A stretch of 64,000 nt of DNA from Trichobilharzia regenti (lineage: Eukaryota; Platyhelminthes; Trematoda; Strigeidida; Schistosomatidae): assembly GCA_944472135.2 (NCBI GenBank), contig OX235264.1, positions 90,282,319 to 90,346,318 on the forward strand, read 5' to 3'. The stretch's first letter is position 1. Every line of letters begins with the position of its first letter. Under the pieces are notes generated by a model. It made no database searches and was not told the origin of the DNA. It saw nothing but the letters and a program-made list of their open reading frames with translations. Of this stretch, positions 33,600-43,996 are shown piece after piece. A program made the translations under genes and the position numbers.

Positions 33600-34250
33600 A
33601 ATAATCTGTCGCTATTGTTAAGTGTGTGTACTGTCCGACTACTCACTGCAGCCAGTAGTAGCATGTGACGTTACAAACAAAATTGACTTCGTTGTGGTTT
33701 GAACGGAGGAAATCGATTTCTGCATAGCTGATCAAAACTTCCTTGAGATGTACACAGTCACAAGGCGTTAGAAAAGACGATTATTCGTGAATAATTCTAT
33801 GTGGTTCTATACAATGATAATAACATCAAAAACTCAAAATTACACTAGCTCAACAACGCTGTTAGGCAGCTATTCAAGCAAGATAATTTTCAAGTACAAA
33901 ATGAGTACTGTAAAACAAAATTAGTTCACCGAAATTCAGCTGGAAGAAGTCCCTAAGCATCGCAACAAGGTGGGATCAAAATCTCCGTTCATAAGAATCA
34001 CACAACACCAATTCCTCTAGACAGTTCAAAGTCAGTATCTGGTATTGATACACTCAAACAAAATCACATTATAAACCGACACATTATCAATGTATCGCAT
34101 AGCCACAGTGAGAAGCACTGAAATCAGAAATTAAACACAGACAAAGATTTGTGATTCAAATGTTAGAAGAATGGAATGCAGTCTAGGGGAAAAAGGTATA
34201 AAAATTACAAGGTTATTTGAAACATTCAAAGAAGTATTAGTATTACATTT
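33600..34250. repeat. Unclassified dispersed repeat U1, copy 2
   Basis: Diverged relative of 17340-17880 in the same orientation. Shares gttaggcagcta, aaattcagctggaagaagtc, tgggatcaaaa and cagtctag segments. Confidence 0.65.
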
Positions 34251-34474
34251 GAAATTGTTTAGAAGAGGTTTTCCAAACATTTATTCTGTTAGACATTTCT
34301 CGAACTTTTGATCTCTTGCTTAACATATTTCTCACTGTTCTTCAATTGTCGTTCTTAATTCTACAGAGAATTCCAGATCTCCTACTGTGAATTTGAAGTC
34401 TTTTACGAGAACAAACATCATTCCTTTTTGGCGAAAATTCAACTTAATTAAATCTACATTTTGCATGTCAAAGA

Positions 34475-34590
34475 TGCACTTCGTCATACATAGGGATTCA
34501 TCACCTGGATTTACATTCATCTTCGGTGAGTGATGACAATCTCACTTCATTGTTTGAAACGACGGGTGTTAGATTGTAGGTTCATTGGGG
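34475..34590 (-). mobile_element. Degenerate Smα-like (H1) fragment
   Basis: Antisense Smα landmarks (ggtgagtgatgaca, tttgaaacgacggg) with a decayed ribozyme core (GTGATGA and GAAG on the minus strand). Confidence 0.6.
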
Positions 34591-34785
34591 AAGCGTCGGT
34601 GGCACAATGGTTAGGACTCTCGCCGACCATGCACATGGTCCGGGGTTCGAGCCCTCGCCGACGCGCACCTGATATCTTTGGTTGGCCTGCAAAATTTGGG
34701 CTACCGATATCCACGCTGAAAATTCCATACTTGTAAAAAAAATACAGTGTGGAATCAAGCTGTAATAAAAAAAAATAAATAAAAA
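34591..34785 (+). mobile_element. T2 tRNA-SINE
   Basis: The head gcgtcggtggcacaatgg...ggttcgagccc is shared with T1. The body is different: cctgatatctttggttggcc, gggctaccgatatcc, gtgtggaatcaagctgtaat, then an AAT-rich tail. Lies between two opposed Smα pieces. Confidence 0.82.
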
Positions 34786-34792
34786 AAGCTGT

Positions 34793-34985
34793 CAGTCAAT
34801 GGAAATTTCAGGTACATCCAGTTGAAGAATTCCAAATAGGATGAAACGCGCGTCCTCGATTTCACTACTAGTAACCATCTACGAAACAACAAGGAGTTAA
34901 GCCCAAGACATCGTCGAAGCTTCCTTACTATGATCTGTCATGTCAAAAGGCACTGAACACCTCGGTCCAGTCAGTCAGTCAATCG
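34793..34985 (+). mobile_element. Smα-like (H1) 3' part
   Basis: Contains ttcaggtacatccag, a hammerhead region (TTGAAGA box with C-to-T change; GAAA; CGCG; GTC triplet at about 34853), and the tail gacatcgtcgaagcttcc...ctcggtccagtcagtc. Confidence 0.78.
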
Positions 34986-35260
34986 GGAATTCAAAATTTA
35001 CTTGAACAAATGTTCACATTAATTTGTTTTAATCAATAATTCGAATTTGTTCCTATGATTCAGCGTGTTTACCTCCTAATTTAAAGGTTTAAATCTCACT
35101 CAGCTTTTTGTTTAATAATAATTAACTGGATAATATTGAAAGTAATAGAGGTCTTGAAGAAAAAAAAGAAAGAAAGAAAGACTTTATTATGTGTCTACTG
35201 ATAAAGTAACAACGGAATAATAAGGAAATTCCACATATTTATTTGATAAAACAGAAACCT

Positions 35261-35450
35261 GTGCGTCGGTGGTACAGCGGTTAGGACTATCACCAATCAT
35301 GCACATGGTCCGGAGTTCTATCTTATGCCGACGCACACCTGATATCTATGGTCAGCCTGCAAAACTTGGGCTACCGATATCACATGCTGAAAATTCCATA
35401 CCTGTACCAAAAATACGGTGTGGAATCAAGCTGTAATCAGAAGAAGGATT
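35261..35450 (+). mobile_element. T2 tRNA-SINE
   Basis: Same head and body order as 34591-34785 (gtgcgtcggtggtacagcgg, cctgatatctatggtcagcc, ggtgtggaatcaagctgtaa). Confidence 0.83.
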
Positions 35451-35789
35451 ATTAAAAAGTGAACTGATACGACGATTTTAAGCTTGTAGGTCAAATGTTG
35501 TCTTTACAACTAACAGAACGGTGATGGTAATAGCAAAGACGGTGAAGATGAAGTGAAGTGGGATGAATTCAAGTGGTAAAACTAAAATAAAAATAAAATA
35601 AAAGAACACAACTAAGATCAAGATAAATAAAGGGGTTTAACAAAATGTTTTTGAATGCATAACTTAGGTTTCTATCCATGTATAACTAGAGGTTCAGCTG
35701 TGCATAAGTGGAGAAAACATAAGCTTTTGGATTGATTGGATTTTATTCTGTAAGGAGCGTTTAATACATTTAGATAAATGACCCTTAAT

Positions 35790-36560
35790 TACTTCAGCAA
35801 TAATGTTACATTTGAACGACAAACCCATAAACAGTGTCTCCTTTGTCACTGTGAGTTGGCTAGACTAGGTTCAGTTTCTTTCCTGATGTTTCTGTCAATA
35901 AACTTTCTAAGATATCCATTATTTAAGGTAGTTGTGCAAAGGTTTTCTAGTTCTATGTTGACCATATCTACAGAGCAAATTTTCAAAATTCTGGAGCATT
36001 GAGAATGGATAAGATTTCTCTTCCTGCTTAGAGGTACCCACTGTTGAAGTGAATGTACAGTCGTGTAAATATTGGGCTTTCGATAAATCGACCTTTTTAA
36101 CGTCCCATCCTCCCTTATATCTAACATCACATCTTAGAAGTGAAATGCACAATTCAATTCTTCTTCGACAGTGAAAATCATCAATGGGTAAGAACTATTG
36201 AGTTTTTCAAGAAGCTCGGCGGTTGAAGAGTCGGTGTTACAAATAATGCATGTGCCGTAAATACATCGCTTATTTATGTGTAAACTCGAGATTGTTTCTT
36301 TCAATGGACCGCTCTTTAAGGCCACCATGAAGACATCCACTAGAAAAGGGCCTAACTGGGACCCCATGGGGACTCCACCCTTTTGATTATAAATTGCATC
36401 TTTAAATCCAATCTGCACATCAAGCGTACACCTCAGTAAAAGCTGCTTCAGAGTAGTTAATTGTCACTCCAATGTTTATGCATTGTAGATCGATTTAATC
36501 ACATAAATAACAAATAGTTTCTACTAACAGTATATTTGTCGATAAAGAGCAAACATCCAA
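35790..36560 (-). mobile_element. PLE RT fragment
   Basis: The minus frame 36134-36418 has motif B as QKGGVPMGSQLGPFLVDVFM. The next position expected for Y-V-D-D reads YGTCII, so the active site is lost. The frame 35846-36130 has EDGTLKRSIYRK, the post-palm block. An indel separates the two frames. Confidence 0.8.
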
Positions 36561-36564
36561 CAAA

Positions 36565-37540
36565 ATCATATGCTTACCCACTTATGTATAGATGAAGCTC
36601 TAGCTATACATGAACAGAAACCTAAATTATGTCTTCAAATTATTATTATTATTTCCCTTAATTCCTAGAGGAACATAGGGCTTCTGCTGCACGTCTCCAC
36701 TGCGTTCGATTCTCTGCCACGTTTTCATCTGGCTCCAAGTCTGCCCACATCCCTTCATCTCCTCTTCACATGGCCTCCTCCAAGTCACTCTTGGACGACT
36801 AACTCGCCGCTTCCCTTTCGGGTTCCACTCGAGTGATGGTTTGTCTAGTGATGTCACTTGATGGTTTCCTCAGAGTATGGACAATCCACCTCTATTTCTT
36901 CCTGCATATTTGTTCCACAATCGGTTCCTGGATGGTTGGCTCATTGCCAGAGATCTTTGTTGCTGATCTTTTCTGGCCATCTGATCTTGAGTAGTATTGA
37001 GCGAAGACAGCTGTTAATGAAGGTCTGTAGTTTGTTCAAGGTGCTCTTTATGACGCGCAGTGCAATTCTCTGATCCGTATAGTAGGACTGACTGACTTCA
37101 CATTGGAGTTGAAAATCCGGATGTTATTTTTGATGGTGAGTGCTGTTGACCTCCACACAGACTTGAGAGTAATGAATGCTTGTCTTGCTTTCCCGATCCT
37201 TGTTTTGATAACCTCGTCAGTTCTGCCTGTGTTTGAAATGGTGCTTCCCAAGTACGTTCAGAAGCGGTTTATTAAACCCCTTTATTTATCTTGGTCTTAG
37301 CTTTGCTCTTTTATTTTATTTTAATTTTTGTTTCACCACTAGAATTCATTCCACTTCACTTCATCTTCACCGTCTTTATTACTATCATATTTGTACTGTT
37401 AATGTTTTGGACAATTATTTAACCTACAATCATAAAATCTTTATACCATTTACCTTTTTTTCCTGTGTGTGTGTAAAATATTCTTTTGTTTTGTCGGGTT
37501 AATTTTCAAGGCTATTCTAACATAAAGACTTATTATAATA
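36565..37540 (+). mobile_element. PLE 3' fragment interrupted by a LINE
   Basis: The plus strand reads EALAIHEQKPKLCLQ up to about 36640. After the LINE at 36641-37251 it resumes with VQKRFIKPLYLSWS and a stop near 37301, then AT-rich 3' UTR. The two halves overlap by a CLQ/YVQ-type segment that looks like a diverged target duplication. Confidence 0.75.
36641..37251 (-). mobile_element. RTE-like LINE inserted in PLE coding end
   Basis: Starts with an ATT-rich tail and ttcccttaattcctagagg, keeps PSLEWNPKGKRRVSRPRVTW (minus frame 36627-36857) and IKTRIGKARQAFITLKSVWR (37048-37251), and stops abruptly at about 37251. 5'-truncated. Confidence 0.83.
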
Positions 37541-37544
37541 GTTA

Positions 37545-38070
37545 TTAGGTATTTGATTCCTATTAACAATGTAATTTAGACAAAGTCATGGCACACAGAC
37601 TAAATCAATAGACAGCTATAACTAAGTGTTGACTTCACAACCAGATGTATTCTACTTTCTAGTCGTATGGATTATTAGTAACTTCATAGGGTTAACTACG
37701 TATTTAGTAGGATAGCTGCACTGTAATCACCATTTAATTTTAGCTTGTGAAGAGACGACGGTTAGAATGGTGTTAGTATTAGCCAACTAAAGGTATGTAC
37801 AGATTGTCTCTATAGCATAAGGTTGTCTAAGATAAAGAAACCTGATTTATCGTCTCCAGAGCATTTGAAACTGTATACTAGAAAGGTTATTTTTAAATCT
37901 GTTAATTTACTTTTCCTGGTGAAGCATGTAGTGGGAAGAAAATGGTATTTGTCTTCATTAGTATAAGCAGGCGGATTCAAGTTTTCAGTGGCACATAAAG
38001 GAAACATATTGTAACCTGTCTATTCAGAAAGAAAAGACAGATAATCTGTCACTACTGTTATATTGAGCGA
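37545..38070. other. Unassigned spacer
   Basis: AT-rich, no recognised element. Confidence 0.45.
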
Positions 38071-38074
38071 CATT

Positions 38075-38285
38075 CATCAAGCGCGAATAGCTCAGTGGTA
38101 ACGTCTCTGACTGAAGCACTGGGTGACGCGGGTTCGAGTCTCAGAGGGGACATGAGTTCCTTCAAGGTTGCAGATACGCCTTGCTGACTGGTGAGTGCCA
38201 ACTAGCACGAAACCTAGGTCAAAGAAGGCTTCCTGTGGCCGATTGCCTCCAACCATCTAATACTTTAAGTTTCGTCTAGTTTTGT
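38075..38285 (+). mobile_element. H3 SINE, head and ribozyme-like body
   Basis: Head gcgcgaatagctcagtggtaa, B box gggttcgagtctc, motif at 38178-38229 with CTGA-CTGG-TGA, GTGC/GCAC stem, GAAA, CCTAGG and GTC. The 3' tail is truncated. Confidence 0.82.
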
Positions 38286-38335
38286 GGAGTCATTCTTGGA
38301 TCAATGCAAGCTTAAATTTATGCGTAATTGGATTT

Positions 38336-38860
38336 ATTATTATTATTATTGTTATTCCCTTAGGTTCCAAAAGAAGTGTAAGGTTTAAACAGAACATCGC
38401 AATTTCACTCTTTTTTTATTCACGTGTATTTAGTTGCCCCAACGATTGACTGTAAGGCTTTATCTCCTCCTGACTTCCAAATCGTTTTCCGCCACTCTGG
38501 TTCTACTCTACTCCACAATGCATGTCCAGTCCATTTTTATTTCCTCCTTTATTTTTGTTTTGCGATACCTTGTCGATTGGTTCATTGAACAGCTAGAGTA
38601 CCTTGTTGCTTATCCTCTCCAGGTGGCAGTCTGTTCTTCAGTATGAAGTGAAAGCAAGCTATGATATATGCTTACAGCTTGTTTTAAATGCTTATGGAGA
38701 TGCGTGTGCCTACTCTGTAGACTATATAAAAGCAGTGACAATATGAATCTTGTTCATTATATCAAGTACAGTAGATTGCCACACCGATTTCCGATTAATG
38801 AATGTCTGTTTTGCTTCTTCGATTCTGACCTTGATATGCAGCTTGAGAATTAAATATGAG
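38336..38860 (-). mobile_element. RTE-like LINE fragment, degenerate
   Basis: ATT tail and ttcccttaggttccaaaag at the left end, then decayed antisense family sequence up to the ttctgaccttgat region. Confidence 0.65.
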
Positions 38861-38887
38861 TCTAGATGCTTAACATAAAAAAACAAC

Positions 38888-39150
38888 ATTTTGATTGGAC
38901 ATTAGTAAGTAGTGTGATGTGTCTAGTTCTTTCTTCGCTGCAGACTGAATTCTATCAATCAGGCTTGTAATGTAGCCACCATTCTAGGTAGCTCGTCATC
39001 ACGGTGCACATTGATTTGATGATATTAGATGGTTGGAGGTAATCGTCAGGAAGTTCCACTCGACCTAGGTTTCGTGATAGTTGGCACTCACCAGTTGGTC
39101 AGCAAGGCGTATCTGCAACCACCTTGAAGGAACTCATGTCCCTTCTGAGG
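38888..39150 (-). mobile_element. H3 SINE, minus
   Basis: Tail acattttgattggacattag at left; ribozyme-like motif 39108-39061 with an 8-nt-enlarged box (CTGA-CCAACTGG-TGA). The head is lost at about 39150, where an inverted H3 tail begins. Confidence 0.78.
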
Positions 39151-39508
39151 CACTACTAACTAGTGTCCAATCAAAATATCCACTAAAGTCCTACAGGAGG
39201 TCAATCACGAGTTCGAATAATTTAGTGGTAATGTCTCTGGCTGCAGCACTGAGTGACGCAGATTCGAATGGACATGAGTTACCTCAAGGTTGTGGATACG
39301 CCTTGCTGACCAACTGGTGAGTGCCAACTAGCGCGAAACCTAGGTCAAGTTAGGCTTCATGTTTTCGACTGCCTCCAACCACCTAATATCATCAAATCAA
39401 TGTACACCGTAGTGGCGAGCTATCTAGAATGATGGTCACATTGCAAACATGGCTGATAGAATTCAGTCTGCACCAAAGAAAGGACTAGACACATCCCACT
39501 AGTAACTC
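39151..39508 (+). mobile_element. H3 SINE, plus, with preceding tail
   Basis: A tail piece (ctaactagtgtccaatcaaa) precedes a full head (gagttcgaataatttagtgg), motif 39300-39355 (CTGA-CCAACTGG-TGA) and a 3' end near ctagacacatcccactagt. Confidence 0.78.
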
Positions 39509-39628
39509 ATTCTCAATACCTTCCATTCTGTCCTTCTGGTCGATCGATTTAAAGGGACTTTTCTTTGTCACAAAAAGATGGTACATAATCTGCTGATGTA
39601 ATCCTCACGATGTAAAATCACTATGCCC
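39509..39628 (-). mobile_element. Short PLE fragment
   Basis: Matches 23990-24115 (ttctcaataccttccattctg, ctgctgatgtaatcctcacg), the N-terminal RPDKG region in antisense. Confidence 0.72.
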
Positions 39629-39629
39629 A

Positions 39630-39856
39630 GTCCTATGTCCAATCAAAATATCCACTAAAGTCCTACAAGAGGTCAATCGCCAGTTCGAATAGCTCAGTGG
39701 TAATGTCTCTGACTGCAGCACTGGGTGATGCTGGTTCGAATTTCAGAAGAGACATGAGTTCGTTCAAGGTTGCATATACGCCTTTCTGACTAGTGAGTGC
39801 CAACTAGCACGAAACCTAGGTCCAAGGCTTCCTGCCGATTGCCTCTAACCATCTAT
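39630..39856 (+). mobile_element. H3 SINE, plus
   Basis: Tail, head (cagttcgaatagctcagtgg), then motif 39780-39828 with CTGA-CTAG-TGA, GAAA, CCTAGG, GTC and stem I GCCTTT/CAAGGC. Truncated after the body. Confidence 0.8.
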
Positions 39857-39859
39857 TAA

Positions 39860-41025
39860 AAAACAGCAATAATTATTGTGCAGATCTAAATATTTTTAAA
39901 AATGCTTTTGATCTTAACAGTAAGAAGTTTGCTCAGCTCCTTGTCAAGATGCTACCCTACGGGTACTACAGGAATTCATGAGATATCTTACAGGTCAGCT
40001 TGGCCTACAGGTTCTAATCTTTCAGATCTTTGAAGCCACTTCTCATTAAAATATCACTTATATAATTCACGATAATTGTTTTAATCCAAGTACTGTTATA
40101 CTCTATTTTATCTTGACTACCTACGTTTTTAATAAGGCTAAATGTTGTTGTAGATGTTGTTCTTTGGTAGACCATAACTATCAGTAGGAAACGAAACGAA
40201 GTTTGCTATGGTGCTTAACCTTGATTATGACCTTAGTGAAGGGTTTGCACTTTAACATTTATACAAACCTGTTCTGATTGCTTGTACTATAGTTCAACTA
40301 CTTAAACTTTTGAAAAATTGCTAATTTGTGATATTTCACGATTATAATTTATAACACATCTGATCTTGCTTCTAAAAATTGCCTGCATTTCATGTAAAGT
40401 TACCCGTTTATTCGAAATATAAATTATTATTACCATTATTATATTATTATTTTCAATCATGGAGCCTACCGGTAGTTAAAACGTTGTTGCCTAAATAAGG
40501 GAAAGAGGTAATGATACCGACAGTATATATATGAATGAAGTTTGTCCTAGAGATGTCATTAAGACTGATCGAATATCAAAGTGAATGGGGCGCAACAAAC
40601 AATTTTCACTCTACAGATTACATCAAAATATCATATAAAGGAAAAGGTTAGCTTCTTTAATGACTTCATTCTAAAAATATCATTGAATGTAGACTGGGAT
40701 TCATGATAAAATTGTTTATCTATATGTCAATATACTCCAGTTTTGATGTTTACTAAATTGACATTATAATTGATATGATTATGAACAATAAATTTTGTTC
40801 GAAACGTCATCCAGTAAGTAATACTATTCCACTGTGTGATACATCTAATAAAGAAACTTATATAGAATTAATTACTACCACAGTGCCCAAGTTTTACACA
40901 TATATTAAATCGACATCAGTCAGAATATTTATGTATCACTGGATTAATGCTAACATCCTGTTTTCATAATCTGAAGGTCATAAGTTCAATCTCAAACAGG
41001 ATTTTGTTTGGGCCATTTAGCTGGA
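39860..41025. other. Unassigned spacer
   Basis: Mostly unrecognised AT-rich DNA. At 40876-40905 there is a copy of ccacagtgcccaagtttta, also found beside the hairpin at 63286-63382. Confidence 0.5.
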
Positions 41026-41029
41026 AATT

Positions 41030-41190
41030 TAAAACAAGCAAAAAAAGGTTAATTAAACAGGATTTATTGAATTCATCAAGTTTCGGTAGAACCCGTCAGC
41101 TTATTACTCTATATACACAGATATATATACTTTTGAAATTACTTATGGAGATATAAGACTGATAAGCAAATAAACTACGTTGAATTAGAA
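41030..41190 (-). repeat. U3 repeat (probable PLE terminus), minus
   Basis: Inverted copy of 43110-43270 and relative of 50375-50535. On the minus strand CTGACGGGTTCTACCGAAAC recalls a hammerhead core with a very short stem II. Confidence 0.62.
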
Positions 41191-41390
41191 CAAGACATTT
41201 AGGCAAACAATATGCTTGTTTTCAATTAGATCTCATCAGGCTTAACTCTAATATATATATAAGTTTACAAATAAAAATTCAAACATAAACCAGTCATGGT
41301 GTTTTGTCTATAGGATAATACGATGGTGAATATAAATTGTGCAATTAGTCCTAACAGTAGCAATGATAATAGTAGTAATAATAATGGTTT

Positions 41391-41654
41391 TACAGACGAA
41401 AACAATCCGTAGCTCAATTTTATCACATTTAATTGGTATTGGTCATGTAGTGAAGAAAATGAAAGCTTTCAAGTAGACTTCGTATTCGTCTATTAAAAAG
41501 ATTCGGTGGGATACGATGAAGGCTTTCGTTTTCTCAACTACATCATCACTATAAATTAAATGTGATAAAATTGAGCTACGGATTGTTTTCGTCTGTCCCT
41601 TGCCAAACCACGATGGGAGATGTTCACTAACACGTTGACTAGGCTGTCTAGTAG
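41391..41654. mobile_element. PLE GIY-YIG piece as an inverted duplication
   Basis: The plus strand at 41391-41472 encodes QTKTIRSSILSHLI and HVVKKMKAF. The minus strand at about 41600-41515 encodes the same QTKTIRSSILSHLI and HVVEKTKAF-like series. So a nuclease C-terminal segment occurs twice, head to head, around a loop of about 40 bp. The minus copy continues upstream into EHLPSWF and is cut by the solo LTR at 41655. Confidence 0.8.
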
Positions 41655-41947
41655 TGTAACAACAGATGACAAGGGCCAGGCAACAGATCGTTTTATTATG
41701 AAAATCAACACGTATTTATACATATTTCACATACATTATTATAGCTTATGCAAGTAGACAAGCGCAGTTATCTGATTGGTTGTTTATCAGAAGTTAGGCA
41801 GACAAACACAGGCTTCTGATTGGTTGTTTCGGGATTCCTCGAAAAATAGTTCTCTATCTGCGAATCATATTTTGCCACGTTAACTTTGCTGTGATTGGTT
41901 GTTGAATCAGCCTTGCTCATATTTTCTCACGGCCTGCTCTCACCACA
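41655..41947 (-). mobile_element. Solo LTR with 4-bp target duplication
   Basis: Plus-strand ends are TGTAACAACAG and CTCACCACA; flanks are gtag on both sides (41651-41654, 41948-41951). On the sense (minus) strand it has CCAAT boxes (plus-strand ATTGG at 41775, 41819 and 41894), a TATA-like region and AATAAA. It lies inside PLE GIY-YIG codons. Same family as 50997-51248. Confidence 0.9.
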
Positions 41948-41951
41948 GTAG

Positions 41952-42010
41952 TACGCCCAACATAACTGTCACCGCAGGTGCAGTTGAATTGATAAGTGCA
42001 CATAGATCTT
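41952..42010 (-). mobile_element. PLE GIY-YIG piece beyond the solo LTR
   Basis: The minus strand reads YQFNCTCGDSYVGRT, the cysteine/GIY part that precedes the piece at 41515-41654. Removing the LTR and one gtag restores the same reading frame. Confidence 0.8.
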
Positions 42011-42295
42011 GATTTGTCTACTATTCCTATAATTGCACACCCTTTTTCAATGTCTATCCATCCTATGAGTTATTCTATATATGACATGAATTTACTTTGC
42101 CACTTGACATTTAACTATGATTATAGTCACAAACATTTTAATTTTTTAATTGCATTTCATACTACTATTATTATTATTTTATGCATTCACACTTATGATT
42201 CAATTCCCTCACCGGATATAACTTCTTAAAAACCACATATAAACGATTGTACAGCTTGATGATAAATTCGTTGAAAAGAGTCTCTTCGATGAATC
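42010..42295 (+). mobile_element. PLE 3' UTR fragment
   Basis: Collinear with 19030-19245: ctcaccggatataacttctt, acgattgtacagcttgat and gttgaaaagagtctcttcg. No coding part. Confidence 0.78.
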
Positions 42296-42589
42296 ACTTG
42301 TTTTGATTTTCTATGTTACAATGGGAATTTTCCATGGGATTTTAATGATAACAAAGTAATGATATTAAGTTTTATGCAAGTGGCGATAAGAATAACAAAG
42401 GTAGTAAGTAATACGTATATATGTAGACAATTCAATAAATAAATTAGGTCAAATCTTAAAAGTTACGTAATACTAAGGGTGAAGTGGACAGATAATCAGA
42501 GTTTAAATAAACATCATAAAAGTACGAAAGAAATGTAAAATAAGAAAGGGTGGGAGGGTTTTGATTAGAATTCACCCAAACCAAGGGAG

Positions 42590-42930
42590 AGACAAAGGTT
42601 CAACAAACTTCTTTTGTATGTAAATCTTAGGATTGTTCTCTCGAATTAATTCCCATGGCCTCGGCTATGTGTAAAAGGCGGATTCGAATTCCGTTTGATA
42701 AGCTCGACTGAACCAGATAAATAACTTTGAAGGCACCATCTTTGTCCACTTGTTGGCGGCTATCAATCAAATGAGCTAAAATAGAACCTTTTATAGATTT
42801 TATTTGACATTTCCCTAGCCATGAAGTATGTCACTCATTAACGCGTTTGTTAAGCTGTCTAGTCGTTCGCCCTATATAGCTACCTTCACAGGAGCAACTA
42901 AATTTGTAGAAGTGGCACAGGTAGGTAGCA
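42590..42930 (-). mobile_element. PLE GIY-YIG fragment
   Basis: Minus strand: CSCEGSYIGRTTRQLNKRVN near 42900, SILAHLIDSRQQVDKDGAFK near 42790, RLLHIAEAMGIN near 42670. Stops break the frame. Confidence 0.77.
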
Positions 42931-43029
42931 ATCGTAATTGGGTCGTCAGGTGGAAAATGACAAACAAAGGGTGGTGGCACTATAAGTCCGTTTTATTGCT
43001 CTTGATAATCTCAGATGCATCTTTTCTTA

Positions 43030-43270
43030 ATTTTAATCTCTCATACTCCCTGTCTCCTTGGCTATTTGAACATGACCTGGGAAACATTCTCATCTGTCTT
43101 TTGCATGATTAATTCAATGTAGTTAATTTACTAATCAGTCTTATTTCTCCATATGTAATTTCAAAAGTATATATATCCGTGTATGTAGAGTATTCGGCTG
43201 ACGAGTTCTACCGAAATTTGACGAATTCATTAAATCCTGTTTAATTAACCTTTGTTGTTTGTTTCAAATC
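43030..43270 (+). repeat. U3 repeat (probable PLE terminus), plus
   Basis: Matches 50285-50540 over its length (ttaattttaatctctcat, gaacatgacctggg, tttcaaaagtatatatatcc). A hammerhead-like core CTGACGA (43198-43204), 8 nt, GAAA (43213-43216) is present. Confidence 0.65.
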
Positions 43271-43274
43271 CGTA

Positions 43275-43900
43275 TCGGGAAGTAAATGTTTTCAATTCTT
43301 GAAGTAGCTGGATATTCTCCCATTAAGCTTCTCTGAGAGGGGTGAATTGAAATATATATATATCTGACTAATCTGTTCTCAGTTTTCGGAGTAGAAACAT
43401 CTCCCTTTCCATGCATTATCTCTACTTGTCAAATTCAGTCTAAATGATTTCTCCATTTTCTCTAAACAAACCTTGAGACGTAATGTTTTTGCGGTTGAGT
43501 GATGACTGAACTGGGTTTCACCACAACTACTATTACTGATGTTGGCTGAGAGTGAATCGGCTGTCAGTTGACTCTATCTGCAAGCATGATGATACCATTT
43601 TAAATTATCAACGTGAAAAGAATTTTATGACTAGTAATGAAGCCTAAAAGGTATAGAGTGGTAAAAAACTACCAGGAAATCACAGCATCAACCGTCAACA
43701 CAGGTAAACAAGAAAAAAAAATGAACTGTTGATAGAAGACACTTTAGTGTTTCGACAACAGTCAGGACAGTTGAGATCAGTGCTGAATATATGTCTTCCC
43801 AATGATTTTAGTCGATATCCATTTCAATGATTATTTTAAAGAATTAACAGAGACATCAGCCCTCAGGAATGCTCAGGAACCGAGAAGATGTCAAAACGAC
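43275..43900. other. Unassigned spacer
   Basis: No gene or repeat recognised. Confidence 0.45.
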
Positions 43901-43950
43901 GATCTGATCATGAGCTGACATTAGTTAGAGAATCATTGGAAAACCTGGGA

Positions 43951-43996
43951 GTATTGGACAGCCGTTTCGTCTTAGCTTGGAACTCTTCAGCAGTAG
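43951..43996 (-). ncRNA. Hammerhead candidate, minus arm of dimer 3
   Basis: CTACTG / CTGAAGA / GTTC...AGAC / GAAA / CGGCTG / TC / CAATAC. Core conserved; stem I and stem II each have a mismatch. Confidence 0.68.

Noticed and set aside
38041..39856. CRISPR-like array from spaced repeats
   Set aside because: The repeats are SINE copies of over 200 bp in both orientations with unequal spacing, in a eukaryotic genome.
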